Positions 7,510-16,343 of a stretch of 64,000 bases of DNA are shown here, in pieces. The stretch is from an uncultured Dorea sp. GTDB taxonomy: Bacteria > Bacillota > Clostridia > Lachnospirales > Lachnospiraceae. The notes below the pieces were generated by a model, which made no database searches, was not told the origin of the DNA, and saw only the letters and a program-made list of their open reading frames with translations. The translations under genes and the position numbers were made by a program. Where the stretch lies: assembly GCA_948602995.1 (NCBI GenBank), contig CAPEBR010000006.1:1-64000 (forward strand). The letters are read 5' to 3'. Position 1 is the first letter of the stretch. Every line of letters starts with the position of its first letter.

Positions 7510-8790
7510 CTATCTTGCACTCAGCTTGTTGAAACCAGTCTCATTCGTTGCACCTGTAAGTACCTGAAGCTCAACCTCAAGAGATCCATCCTCACGAAGT
7601 GTCTCCTCACTTGCACCTGCAATCTTTGTTACATAATCTAAAGTTCCAATTACCTTGTCAAGTTTTGGCAGGATAATTACCTGGTTCGCATTACCGCCTG
7701 TTACTACTGCGTCTGCAGCCGGATCAGAGTCAGCCAGTGACTGGGACTTTCCGTCACGCCCTGCATACTCATCTGTAATAATAACAGTCTTAACGCCCTC
7801 AGCCTCAATCTTCTTGCAGTTCATAATCAAGTCTGTATCCGGGTTACCGAAACCTTCCTGAGATACGATAACACCGTCAAGGTCCAACATCTTGCAAAGC
7901 TTTGCTGTCCAGTCAGAGGAACGCTGCTTGTCCGCAAGGTATACATTCTCATTTGTAATGATGTGGCATACAAAGTTGAATGTCTTTCCGTGCTGTTCGA
8001 ACATATCGTGAACAACCGGGTTATTGAGATGTACATAGGTCGGGTTCTTATCACATGCGGATACACAGTTACCGGACACAATAGCGCCGTCCATAATCTC
8101 GGTAGGACTCATGATTGTAGGAACGATCTTCTTTGCATCCACGCCGTATACATAGGTATCATGAAGAAGTCCCTGGCTCTGGAGCATCTGTACATATGCA
8201 ACTCTCGGAAGGTTCGGGTATTTCTCCATGCCCTCTTTAATTGTACATGTCTCATATACCTTCGTCTCATCCGGAGTAAGCTCACGTGCCAGTTCTCCAA
8301 GATATACCGCAACTCTGAAGCCTGCAAAACGAACAGCCTTCTCATAGTCATGCTGCTTGATGCCGTCTACCGGCTCGCATACCATAACCAGATTCAGAGT
8401 CTTGGAAAACGGCGTGTAGTCAGCGCCAGGACCTGTCATATCAATGATACCTTCCTGGAATCCCACGATCTTACCGGCTGTAACTACTGCCATACCCTTC
8501 AGGGCGTATGTTTTTCCTTCACCAACAGTGTCTACCTTAGCAATTACGCCCGGGAAGATTCCTCCTCTTCCTTCTACCTTAACTCTTGGTTCAATGACAT
8601 CCTTAACCGGCGTAATCCTTACAGACTCACCTGGCTTTGCAATATCGAATGATACGCTCTTAATCTTTTCATCCTCAAGAGCAACCGCTTTTACGGCCTC
8701 TTCAGATACATAAAGGATACCGTCTTCAATCTTAGACTCAGCCGCAAACTGAATATCCTTAATGTAAATGTGTCCCATTTCTAATCTCAC
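7510..8790 (-). CDS. grdE: Glycine reductase component B, proprotein subunit alpha/beta
   Basis: GrdE is made as a proprotein and cleaves itself between Asn and Cys; the new N-terminal Cys becomes the pyruvoyl group that forms a Schiff base with glycine. The expected site is visible as SGNCVSACDKNPTYVHLNNP about residue 242. The protein starts MRLEMGHIYIKDIQFA, the normal GrdE start, and is 426 aa, typical length. It is the first structural gene after grdX, behind the glycine riboswitch. Confidence 0.95.
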   Translation of the reverse strand: MRLEMGHIYIKDIQFAAESKIEDGILYVSEEAVKAVALEDEKIKSVSFDIAKPGESVRITPVKDVIEPRVKVEGRGGIFPGVIAKVDTVGEGKTYALKGMAVVTAGKIVGFQEGIIDMTGPGADYTPFSKTLNLVMVCEPVDGIKQHDYEKAVRFAGFRVAVYLGELARELTPDETKVYETCTIKEGMEKYPNLPRVAYVQMLQSQGLLHDTYVYGVDAKKIVPTIMSPTEIMDGAIVSGNCVSACDKNPTYVHLNNPVVHDMFEQHGKTFNFVCHIITNENVYLADKQRSSDWTAKLCKMLDLDGVIVSQEGFGNPDTDLIMNCKKIEAEGVKTVIITDEYAGRDGKSQSLADSDPAADAVVTGGNANQVIILPKLDKVIGTLDYVTKIAGASEETLREDGSLEVELQVLTGATNETGFNKLSAR

Positions 8791-8858
8791 TTTTGGTTCC
8801 CTCCTTAAAATATTGATATTATTGTTTAAAGCTGCAACGCTTTTACAACCCCAATGAC

Positions 8859-9242
8859 CTACCCTGCATCTGCCGATGCAATTCCACTTTCTAACAAGGT
8901 CCAGTCAATCAAACGAAAATCCTCATACACCTCAGGCTTGTACCGGCCAGACTTAAATACAAACTTTCGGCACGCTTGTATAGCATTCTCAATGATTGCA
9001 AGCGACCCTTCGTCTATCTCCCCCTTTCCCTTTGAAATCATCACCGATTTATACGGCGTCTCATTCGGCTTCACACTTCCTGATAAAGGGTGTGATAGTA
9101 ACCGGTGACCTTCATGAATTCTGTCTCTGACTTCCTTCAATACATCTTCATAAGATATATCCTTGTAAATGGTCGTATGACTTTCGCCAAGCTTCTCCCG
9201 GATCAACGGATTGTTCGTTATTATCATGTATTCTTTTTCCAT
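8859..9242 (-). CDS. grdX: GrdX family protein
   Basis: A 127-aa protein beginning MEKEYMIITNNPLIREKLG. Short proteins of this type are regularly found at the head of grd operons; the biochemical role of GrdX is not established. The ATG at 9242 is preceded by GGAAAGGATGG. It lies directly downstream of the glycine riboswitch terminator and upstream of grdE, so it is the first gene switched on by glycine. No membrane segments or known catalytic motifs are seen. Confidence 0.85.
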   Translation of the reverse strand: MEKEYMIITNNPLIREKLGESHTTIYKDISYEDVLKEVRDRIHEGHRLLSHPLSGSVKPNETPYKSVMISKGKGEIDEGSLAIIENAIQACRKFVFKSGRYKPEVYEDFRLIDWTLLESGIASADAG

Positions 9243-9271
9243 TAGTTATCCATCCTTTCCAGTGATTCGGT

Positions 9272-9314
9272 AAAAAAAGAAGGACGATGCAAATAGAAAT
9301 GTGCTATCGTCCTT
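9272..9314 (-). terminator. Riboswitch-controlled intrinsic terminator before grdX
   Basis: On the minus strand AAGGACGATAGCACATT pairs with a GCATCGTCCTT arm (hairpin 9280-9314), followed by seven T (9272-9278). It lies between the glycine aptamer and grdX and is the likely expression platform: antiterminated when glycine is bound. Confidence 0.85.
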
Positions 9315-9369
9315 TCTGTCTTTTGTCCTGACTGCCTCACAGCATACTGTCATCGCAACACAAGATCCA

Positions 9370-9485
9370 GAATATAGTCCTTTTCCCAGTCCTTTTGCCT
9401 GAAAGTTTCGCCTTGCAGGTGTTCACCCTGCCTGCCAGGTTTGCCTCTTCGGCGGCTAATCAGATAGCTCTCTCTTAGGAAAAAT
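9370..9485 (-). promoter_or_regulatory. Glycine riboswitch (single aptamer)
   Basis: The minus strand shows the gcvT-type aptamer signature: AGAGAGCTATCTG, GCCGAAGAGGCAAACCTG, then GCGAAACTTTCAGGCAAAAG and GACTGGG. Only one complete aptamer is visible; the roughly 55 nt before the terminator do not show a second CCGAAG/CAGGCAAAAG pair. It controls glycine reductase, a catabolic use that fits an ON switch. Confidence 0.88.
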
Positions 9486-9645
9486 CATCCCATTGTTCAC
9501 TTGTTGTTCATAGATACAACGAATATATTTCATTGCCTATATCTATAGTAACTTATTGTTAAAATTTTTGCAACCCTTTCAGTCAATTTTATTTTATTTA
9601 GTCATACTGCACAAACAGGATTGCAATTTTTTATGTATTTTTCCC

Positions 9646-11016
9646 TTATTTTCCCTTCTTTTTGAAATTTTGGAAATAGTCGTCATGTACCTTCTTAATC
9701 ATTCCGGTAAGAGCGAACAGAGCCAGAATATTCGGGATAACCATCAGCGAGTTGAAGGTATCCTGCATCGTCCACACAAGCTCTACCTCTGCAAGGGAGC
9801 CAAGGAACACACATACCGCCACAACGACTGAATAGATCTTCACAGCCTTCGCGCCAAACAAATATTTAATATTCGCCTGACCGAAGAAGTACCATCCAAG
9901 GATCGTAGAGAATGCGAAGAAGAACATACAAATCGCAATAAAGATGTCTCCTCCCTTTCCATACAATGTCGAGAATGCATACTGGCTAAGCTCAGCTCCT
10001 GTCTTGCCCGTAGGAATTGAATGTGTTGTAATAATTACAAGTGCAGTAAGATTGAGGATTACGAATGTATCAATAAATACCCCGATCATTGCCACGAATC
10101 CCTGCTCTACCGGGTGATTCACCTTTGCAACCGCATGTGCGTGAGGTGTAGAACCCATACCTGCTTCATTAGAGAACAGTCCGCGTGCAACGCCCTTCGT
10201 AAGTGCAAGCTTAATGGTTGCACCTGCCGCGCCGCCGACAATTGAAGAAGGTGCAAATGCCCCTACAACAATTGCATGAAGCGCATACGGAATCTCCTTA
10301 GCATTAAACAGAATAACAATTAATGATCCAACGATATAGAATGCCGCCATAATCGGAACGATCAGCTCCGTAATCTTTGCAATACGTCCCGTACCGCCCA
10401 GGAATACAAACAGGGCAAGTACAGCAAGGATGACGCCCATGATCCACTGCGGCAAACCAAATGCCGTGTTAAATGCTGCTGCGATGGAGTTGGACTGTAC
10501 GGCATTTCCCATAAAGCCAAGCGCCAAAGTAATGAGAACCGCAAAGATGCCTGCAAGCACCTTGCCAAAGGTTCCGCTGAACGCTGCACGGATATAATAC
10601 ACAGGACCTCCTGTTACTTCTCCGTCATCGCCCACCTTTTTATACTTCTGCGCCATGATCGCCTCTGCATAGATGGTTGCCATTCCAAGAAATGCTGCGA
10701 TCCACATCCAGAAGATTGCCCCCGGACCGCCGATTGCAAGCGCGGTAGCTGCCCCGGCAATATTACCAGTACCTACCTGAGCCGCGATCGCAGTTGCAAG
10801 AGCCTGGAAGGAAGACATACCGTCTGCTCCCGCCTTGTCGCCCTTCTTGAACATTCCGCCAAAGGTTCTGCGCATTCCTTCTCCAAAACCCTTCACCTGA
10901 ATAAATCCCAGCTTTACCGTGAACCAGATACCACCGCCAAGAAGCGCGGCGATCAGAATGTAGTTCGACAGATAACTGCCCAATGTTGAGAAAATATCAT
11001 TCAACATTTTTTCCAT
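9646..11016 (-). CDS. Sodium:alanine/glycine symporter, AGCS family
   Basis: A 456-aa membrane transporter. Family features include GDKAGADGMSSFQALATAIAAQVGTGNIAGAATA near residues 60-95 and VARGLFSNEAGMGSTPHAHA about residue 290, with about ten hydrophobic segments. The family imports alanine or glycine with Na+. Being next to the glycine-riboswitch-controlled grd operon suggests glycine uptake, but it has its own promoter and is not downstream of the riboswitch. I start it at the ATG at 11016, eight bases from AGGAGG; a TTG two codons upstream is less likely. Confidence 0.93.
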   Translation of the reverse strand: MEKMLNDIFSTLGSYLSNYILIAALLGGGIWFTVKLGFIQVKGFGEGMRRTFGGMFKKGDKAGADGMSSFQALATAIAAQVGTGNIAGAATALAIGGPGAIFWMWIAAFLGMATIYAEAIMAQKYKKVGDDGEVTGGPVYYIRAAFSGTFGKVLAGIFAVLITLALGFMGNAVQSNSIAAAFNTAFGLPQWIMGVILAVLALFVFLGGTGRIAKITELIVPIMAAFYIVGSLIVILFNAKEIPYALHAIVVGAFAPSSIVGGAAGATIKLALTKGVARGLFSNEAGMGSTPHAHAVAKVNHPVEQGFVAMIGVFIDTFVILNLTALVIITTHSIPTGKTGAELSQYAFSTLYGKGGDIFIAICMFFFAFSTILGWYFFGQANIKYLFGAKAVKIYSVVVAVCVFLGSLAEVELVWTMQDTFNSLMVIPNILALFALTGMIKKVHDDYFQNFKKKGK

Positions 11017-11064
11017 TGCCAATTCCTCCTTTTTCTCTCATTAAAGATATACTATAGATCCTCC

Positions 11065-11127
11065 AGATAATTATTTAACATTATCTAGTATCTCTATATT
11101 ATAACATTTCACAAAATTTTGCAACAA
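11065..11127 (-). promoter_or_regulatory. Promoter and inverted repeat upstream of the AGCS gene
   Basis: Minus strand TTGTTG (11127-11122), 18-bp spacer and TATAAT (11103-11098). Immediately downstream lies an inverted repeat, AGATAAT..ATTATCT (11065-11086), in the untranslated leader, a possible operator or hairpin. Confidence 0.6.
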
Positions 11128-11163
11128 ATTTCTTCTTTTTTATCTTTTTTTGAAAAAATATTG

Positions 11164-11217
11164 TCACTGGTCAAACAGGTCTGTGCAGTGACTGCACAGA
11201 CCTGTCTGAAAGTGATT
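11164..11217. repeat. Hairpin related to the GTTACTRTTCAC MITE family
   Basis: CAGGTCTGTGCAGTGAC pairs with GTCACTGCACAGACCTG-like sequence in a near-perfect hairpin, followed by AAAGTGATTCAGG. Both features are shared with the MITE copies at 243 and 55220. The ends are not the canonical GTTACTRTTCAC. It lies just after the purB stop and may act as its terminator. Confidence 0.55.
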
Positions 11218-11235
11218 CAGGAGACCGGCAGTCAC

Positions 11236-12669
11236 TTATACGTGAATCTGGGCAGTCATACCTAAAAGATCCTTATTTTGTTTTAACACTGGTTCTATAA
11301 CCTCCTTCAGAAACGCTTCCACCTGCAGAGGTGCGCGGCCTACATATTTCGCCGGATCCATCGCTTTCTTCAATTCCTCTTCATTCAGTCCGAACGCCGG
11401 ATCCGCTGCAATCAGCTCAAGGAGATTATTATCAAGCCCCTTTTCCTTTACATTCCTTCCTGCCTCCATAGAAAGCCCGCGGATTTTTTCATGAAGCTCC
11501 TGACGGTCTCCGCCCGCCTTCACTGCATCCATCATAATATTTTCAGTGGCCATAAAAGGAAGCTCGCTCATAAGTCTCTTTTCAATGACCTTCGGATATA
11601 CTACAAGCCCGTCCACCACGTTCAGACATAGATCCAGAATTCCGTCAACAGCAAGGAATCCCTCCGGCACACTGAGACGCTTGTTTGCCGAATCATCCAG
11701 GGTCCTCTCAAACCACTGGGCAGCAGAGGTCACAGCCGGATTGAGGGCGTCAATCATTACATATCTTGACAGAGATGCAATTCTCTCACTTCTCATTGGA
11801 TTCCTCTTATATGCCATGGCAGAAGAGCCAATCTGGCTCTTCTCGAAGGGTTCTTCCACTTCCTTTAAATGCTGTAGAAGCCGAATATCATTGGAAAACT
11901 TATGAGCGCTTGCAGCGATTCCGGCAAGAATATTGAGCACCCTTGTGTCCACCTTGCGGGAATAAGTCTGGCCGGATACCGGATAACAGGCCTCAAATCC
12001 CATCTTCTTTGCAATCATGGGGTCAATCCGGTCGATCTTCTCCTGATCCCCGTCAAACAGTTCAAGGAAACTTGCCTGGGTTCCGGTTGTTCCCTTGGAG
12101 CCAAGAAGCTTAAGGCTCCCCCGCACATAGTCAAGGTCCTCCAGGTCCATCAAAAATTCCTGCATCCAGAGTGTGGCGCGCTTCCCTACCGTCGTGGGCT
12201 GCGCCGGTTGGAAATGAGTAAATGCAAGGGTCGGCTGGCCCTTATATTCATCTGCAAACTTCGAAAGTTCCGAGAGCACATTGACCAGCTTTTTCTTCAC
12301 AAGGTCAAGAGCCTCTGCCATAATAATCAGGTCTGTATTGTCCCCCACATAACAGGAAGTTGCCCCGAGATGGATGATTCCCTTCGCCTTCGGACACTGC
12401 TGCCCGTACGCATACACATGGGACATAACATCATGGCGCACCTGCTTTTCCCTCTCCTTTGCCACTTCATAGTTAATATCCTCTGCATGGCTTTTCATCT
12501 CCTCGATCTGTTCATCCGTAATCGGAAGTCCCAGCTCTTTTTCCGTCTCTGCCAATGCAATCCACAGCCTTCTCCATGTACAAAACTTTTTGTCCGGCGA
12601 AAAAATATACTGCATCTCCTTCCCCGCATACCGTTCTGAAAGCGGGCTAACATATCTGTCGTTCTCCAT
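11236..12669 (-). CDS. purB: Adenylosuccinate lyase
   Basis: Catalyses two purine-synthesis steps: SAICAR to AICAR plus fumarate, and adenylosuccinate to AMP plus fumarate. The 477-aa protein carries the fumarase/aspartase superfamily signature GSSAMAYKRNPMRSERI near residue 285, the active-site HLGATSCYVGDN region near residue 100, and THFQPAQPTT. It starts MENDRYVSPLSERYAG with a GGGAGG site upstream. It lies 83 bp downstream of purF on the same strand, probably one transcription unit. Confidence 0.96.
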   Translation of the reverse strand: MENDRYVSPLSERYAGKEMQYIFSPDKKFCTWRRLWIALAETEKELGLPITDEQIEEMKSHAEDINYEVAKEREKQVRHDVMSHVYAYGQQCPKAKGIIHLGATSCYVGDNTDLIIMAEALDLVKKKLVNVLSELSKFADEYKGQPTLAFTHFQPAQPTTVGKRATLWMQEFLMDLEDLDYVRGSLKLLGSKGTTGTQASFLELFDGDQEKIDRIDPMIAKKMGFEACYPVSGQTYSRKVDTRVLNILAGIAASAHKFSNDIRLLQHLKEVEEPFEKSQIGSSAMAYKRNPMRSERIASLSRYVMIDALNPAVTSAAQWFERTLDDSANKRLSVPEGFLAVDGILDLCLNVVDGLVVYPKVIEKRLMSELPFMATENIMMDAVKAGGDRQELHEKIRGLSMEAGRNVKEKGLDNNLLELIAADPAFGLNEEELKKAMDPAKYVGRAPLQVEAFLKEVIEPVLKQNKDLLGMTAQIHV

Positions 12670-12752
12670 CGTTTTTCTTCCTCCCTCTTGTTTTCATTCT
12701 AACTGCACTACTATTTAACAGTGCATGACTCTTTGACGCCAGTATCACTCCA

Positions 12753-14177
12753 TTATTCAAATGCGTGGGAAACATCCTTTCCCGGAACCTTCATGGGGTA
12801 ATTCCCTGTAAAGCATGCATCACAGTACCCAAGGCTTCCCACCATTTTTTTAAGCTTCCCTGTCTCCATATATCCAAGGGAATCTGCCCCGATCATCTCA
12901 CGGATCTGCTCCGGCGTATGGGAATGGGCAATCAGCTGCTCATTCGAAGGCACATCCGTACCAAAATAGCAGGGATGCAGAAACGGCGGGGAACTGATTC
13001 TCACATGCACCTCCAGGGCGCCTGCCTTCTTAAGCATCTTAATGATATTGGCACAGGTCGTTCCCCGGACGATAGAATCATCCACCATCACGATCCGCTT
13101 CCCCCTTACTACCTCTTCGATTACATTCAGCTTAATCTTCACGCTGCTTTCACGCTGGCTCTGCTTCGGTTTTATGAAGGTCCGGCCCACATAGCTGTTT
13201 TTATGAAACGCCATTCCATAGGGAATCCCTGACTGTTCCGAATAGCCCTTTGCAGCCACAAGCCCGGAATCAGGCACTCCCACCACCAGGTCTGCATCCA
13301 CCGGATAGGACTGCGCCAGCGCCTTTCCGGCGGTAATGCGTGCATGATAGACTTGAACTCCGTCCAGCACGCTGTCATTTCTGGCAAAATAGATATACTC
13401 AAAAATACACCTCGCCTGTTTTTCCCGCTGAATCCCCATGGTCTGATCCGAATGAAATCCATCTTTTGTAATGCTTACAATCTCTCCCGGCTCCACATCC
13501 CTGACAAAATCCGCATCCACTGCTGCCAGCGCACAGCTCTCAGAAGCCAGAAACCATGTATTGTCCCGCTTTCCGATGCACAGAGGCTTAAGGCCAAAAG
13601 GATCCCTGACTCCTATTAGCTTACGCGGAGAGCTTATAACCAACGCATATCCTCCCTCCAGCTTCTTCATGGCATTCTTCACCGCATCCTCTGCCTTTTT
13701 CACCTTCAGCCGCTCCCTTGCAATATGATAGGCAAGCACTTCTGAATCAATCGTTGTCTGAAATATGGCGCCCGTATACTCAAGCTCCCTGCGCAGTTTT
13801 ACAGCGTTGGTCAGGTTCCCATTGTGGGCAATGATAAGCGTTCCTTTTACATAATTGAGGACAAGAGGCATGGCGTTTTCCACCCTTGTGCCTCCCGCCG
13901 TAGAATACCGGACGTGCCCGACTCCGAGATTTCCGGAAAGCTCCCCGAGATTCTCCTCATTAAACACCTCATTCACTAGCCCCAGACCCTTTTTCGAGTA
14001 TACCTTCCTTTCTCCATCTGTGTCTGTCACTGCAATTCCGCAGCTTTCCTGCCCACGGTGCTGCAACGCAAAAAGCCCATAATATACAGACGGTGCAACA
14101 TCGCCCCCGTCCATATCATAGGCTCCAAACACTCCGCATTCCTCTCCCATGCCCGTTGTAATCTTATCATAATCCAT
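12753..14177 (-). CDS. purF: Amidophosphoribosyltransferase
   Basis: First committed step of purine synthesis: PRPP plus glutamine to phosphoribosylamine. An N-terminal nucleophile domain begins after a short propeptide at the Cys of GMGEECGVFGAYD, with RHRGQESCGIAV following; the C-terminal half has the PRPP-binding MVDDSIVRGTTCANII motif. I start at MDYDKITTGMG (474 aa), six bases beyond an AAGGAGGAGC site; the open frame continues upstream without a plausible start. The leader contains a perfect 19-bp hairpin at 14214. Confidence 0.96.
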   Translation of the reverse strand: MDYDKITTGMGEECGVFGAYDMDGGDVAPSVYYGLFALQHRGQESCGIAVTDTDGERKVYSKKGLGLVNEVFNEENLGELSGNLGVGHVRYSTAGGTRVENAMPLVLNYVKGTLIIAHNGNLTNAVKLRRELEYTGAIFQTTIDSEVLAYHIARERLKVKKAEDAVKNAMKKLEGGYALVISSPRKLIGVRDPFGLKPLCIGKRDNTWFLASESCALAAVDADFVRDVEPGEIVSITKDGFHSDQTMGIQREKQARCIFEYIYFARNDSVLDGVQVYHARITAGKALAQSYPVDADLVVGVPDSGLVAAKGYSEQSGIPYGMAFHKNSYVGRTFIKPKQSQRESSVKIKLNVIEEVVRGKRIVMVDDSIVRGTTCANIIKMLKKAGALEVHVRISSPPFLHPCYFGTDVPSNEQLIAHSHTPEQIREMIGADSLGYMETGKLKKMVGSLGYCDACFTGNYPMKVPGKDVSHAFE

Positions 14178-14213
14178 GACTGTAAGCTCCTCCTTAAATG
14201 AACTTTGAAAGCA

Positions 14214-14259
14214 GCTGCTCAGGATGCCGTGCAGCAGGATGCACGGCATCCTGAGCAGC
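14214..14259. promoter_or_regulatory. Perfect 19-bp hairpin in the purF leader
   Basis: GCTGCTCAGGATGCCGTGC and its exact reverse complement are separated by 8 bases. There is no T-run on either side, so it is not an obvious intrinsic terminator. It lies between the TPR gene stop and purF, 37 nt upstream of the purF start codon, and could be a processing or attenuation element. Confidence 0.6.
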
Positions 14260-14296
14260 CATCAGGCCGCCGTATTTACTTGCGTCCTTTGGAATT

Positions 14297-15055
14297 TTAA
14301 ACCCTGTATTCCTTCTTCCATATACCAAGCTGACTGTCCTTCACATCCATATCCACCTCTTTTTTTGCCTTCTCAATTTCCTCTCTGACAAGAGAGGAAA
14401 CACTTAAAAATATAGGATTTCCTGAAAGCATCTTCACATATTCCTCCTCGGGCAGATACCTTTGGCAGCAATACAGATATGCCTTCAGCATATCCGGCCT
14501 CTCGCAGATATGATAAGCCTCCCGGTACATCGCCGCTGCTTCCTCATACAGGAACAGGCAGCCGTAGGCAGTCCCGAGGCAGCCATAGATCCGCCCGTAA
14601 AATGTCCGGTCCACCGATTCATCCCATTCTTTGTTAATCACAGACTGGTAGATTAATATGGCATCTGCATATTCTCCTGCCTTCAGAAGCGTATCTGCCT
14701 TATACTTCTCCTTCTCTACCTCCTTCTGATTCTGCAGCTGCTCCAGCAGATTCTGTATTCTTGTTATCTCAAGAGGAGCATATATCACAGATCCCCTCAG
14801 TATGGTAAGTACGAACTCTGACAGAGGAGCATTCTGGTCCAGCTCTTTTCTCAGGGTTTCTGCCATCCCGTTCAGCCCGAGCTCATCCTGAAGCCAGTCG
14901 CAGAGCCTCCGGTTCATGATCATATGGTCAATCAGGTACAGATTATTACATATATAGTAACAAAGCTCTTCAATTGTATAGATTTTTACATGAACCCGTG
15001 ATATCTCATATGGGCTTTTTGCCCTCTTTTTATGACATAGAATTAAACTGCCCAT
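14297..15055 (-). CDS. TPR-repeat protein, third gene of the DUF5717/DUF5716 module
   Basis: A 252-aa soluble protein of unknown function. Residues about 120-220 look like tetratricopeptide repeats (ADTLLKAGEYADAILIYQSVI, then CLGTAYGCLFLYEEAAAMYREAY). The N-terminal part (about 25-110) is helical and has no obvious family. The ATG at 15055 has AGGAGG at good spacing and lies 26 nt inside the upstream DUF5716 gene, implying translational coupling. Together with the next two genes it forms a compact unit; TPRs suggest protein-protein contact, possibly with the other two products. Confidence 0.75.
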   Translation of the reverse strand: MGSLILCHKKRAKSPYEISRVHVKIYTIEELCYYICNNLYLIDHMIMNRRLCDWLQDELGLNGMAETLRKELDQNAPLSEFVLTILRGSVIYAPLEITRIQNLLEQLQNQKEVEKEKYKADTLLKAGEYADAILIYQSVINKEWDESVDRTFYGRIYGCLGTAYGCLFLYEEAAAMYREAYHICERPDMLKAYLYCCQRYLPEEEYVKMLSGNPIFLSVSSLVREEIEKAKKEVDMDVKDSQLGIWKKEYRV

Positions 15056-16313
15056 TGGTTCCTCCTAAGCTGATCACCTTTTCCACCTGGAAATCTGTCG
15101 CCGGGAAAAATCCCCCGAACCCAATATCCTTAAATGTAAGCCTGCATGTTCTCTCATCAAGAAACAGCACCTCCACCTGAAGCCGGAGGGAATAATCTCT
15201 CCGGTCTGGCATTCCTTCCAGTGAAATCTTTTCCACTGTCATCTCCTCGCCGCTTAAGGATTCGATCAGAATCTCAATATCAGAGGTGTCCTCAAGAAGA
15301 ACCTCCCACTGTCCGTCAGCCTCGTACCAGTGCTCTCCCCAGGACACAATCGGATACCAGCCCTCCTGTCCGTTTACACGCATCCTGAGCGCAATCCGGT
15401 CCATAAGCATACTCTCATCAAGATAAGTTGGTCCCTCCTCCTTTAATGATGTCTTACGGATGGATGTGTAGCATGCCCCTTTACTATACAGATTATTTCC
15501 GAGAAATGCACGTCTCCCGTTACAGAGCACCTTCTGGGAATCAGGATACCAGTGATTCTCAAATCCGTCACCGGTCAGATAAACTGATGATACAACCTTC
15601 TTTTCAAATACATTTTCAATCATTGCTTTAAAGCTCGCATCCGCATCCTTCGCCCGCTCCGCGCTGATAATGGGATAGAGCGCCTCAAGCTCCTTCATAT
15701 GTGCATTCGCCACCTCGTCAACTGTGATAAAGGTTCCCGGCGCATGGCTCGCATCCACATTCAGCTTGCGCAGCATATATGCCTTAATCCTCTGATCATC
15801 ACAAAAAAACAGGGCGGACTCATACTGCCACAGCTCCTTCGGCTGAAAGATCATATACTGGCAGAAGCTTTCCTTGTAATCCTGTACACAGATATTGGAT
15901 TTCGAAATTCCGAGGTGATGTCCCACGCCTTTGAGCATCTTCGACATATCAATATCTGTCTCTGGAGTCGTAAAGGTAATATACTCAATCTCCTCGAATT
16001 TTTCCAGGGAAAGTTCTACAAATTTGGCAAGAAGCCATACGGCGTCATACACCTTTTCCCCGAGACGGAGCTTCTCTCTGTGTATGGCACGCTCAAAAAG
16101 ATCTGAGACCGTGTGCCCAAGGCTGACTGTCGCCAGCCTTTTCGCTTCCTTGCCGTAAATCCACCGTTCCTGGAAATACCCGATCACGAGAGGGATCTGA
16201 TAATTGTCTGAGGAAACCTCTAATGTCTCCGGCTCATCCTTTGTCTCGTCATAAAAACTGATCTGACAGTTTTTCTCATTCATGTCATAGCCTAGAATAT
16301 GCCCCTTTTTCAT
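15030..16313 (-). CDS. DUF5716-type protein, possible actin/Hsp70-like (ASKHA) fold
   Basis: A 427-aa protein of unknown function resembling the DUF5716 family of Lachnospiraceae, from memory. The start MKKGHILGYDMNEKNCQISFYD resembles the phosphate-1 loop of ASKHA ATPases (Gly-x-Asp in a beta hairpin), and EWYIYGKEA-like text near residue 50 (ERWIYGKEAKRLA) resembles the region after it in Hsp70-like proteins. VSSVYLTGDGFENHWYP near residue 240 could be the adenosine-binding GG-type loop. This fold assignment is inference. The C-terminal third (from about 290) looks like beta-rich sequence. The gene overlaps the TPR gene and follows the DUF5717 gene by 30 nt. Confidence 0.75.
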   Translation of the reverse strand: MKKGHILGYDMNEKNCQISFYDETKDEPETLEVSSDNYQIPLVIGYFQERWIYGKEAKRLATVSLGHTVSDLFERAIHREKLRLGEKVYDAVWLLAKFVELSLEKFEEIEYITFTTPETDIDMSKMLKGVGHHLGISKSNICVQDYKESFCQYMIFQPKELWQYESALFFCDDQRIKAYMLRKLNVDASHAPGTFITVDEVANAHMKELEALYPIISAERAKDADASFKAMIENVFEKKVVSSVYLTGDGFENHWYPDSQKVLCNGRRAFLGNNLYSKGACYTSIRKTSLKEEGPTYLDESMLMDRIALRMRVNGQEGWYPIVSWGEHWYEADGQWEVLLEDTSDIEILIESLSGEEMTVEKISLEGMPDRRDYSLRLQVEVLFLDERTCRLTFKDIGFGGFFPATDFQVEKVISLGGTNGQFNSMS

Positions 16314-16343
16314 AGGTTTTCCTCCTCCCCTTAAAATATATCA

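Noticed and set aside
9315..9370. Second glycine aptamer next to the riboswitch
   Set aside because: The conserved CCGAAG and CAGGCAAAAGGAC cores are seen only once, so a tandem riboswitch is not supported.
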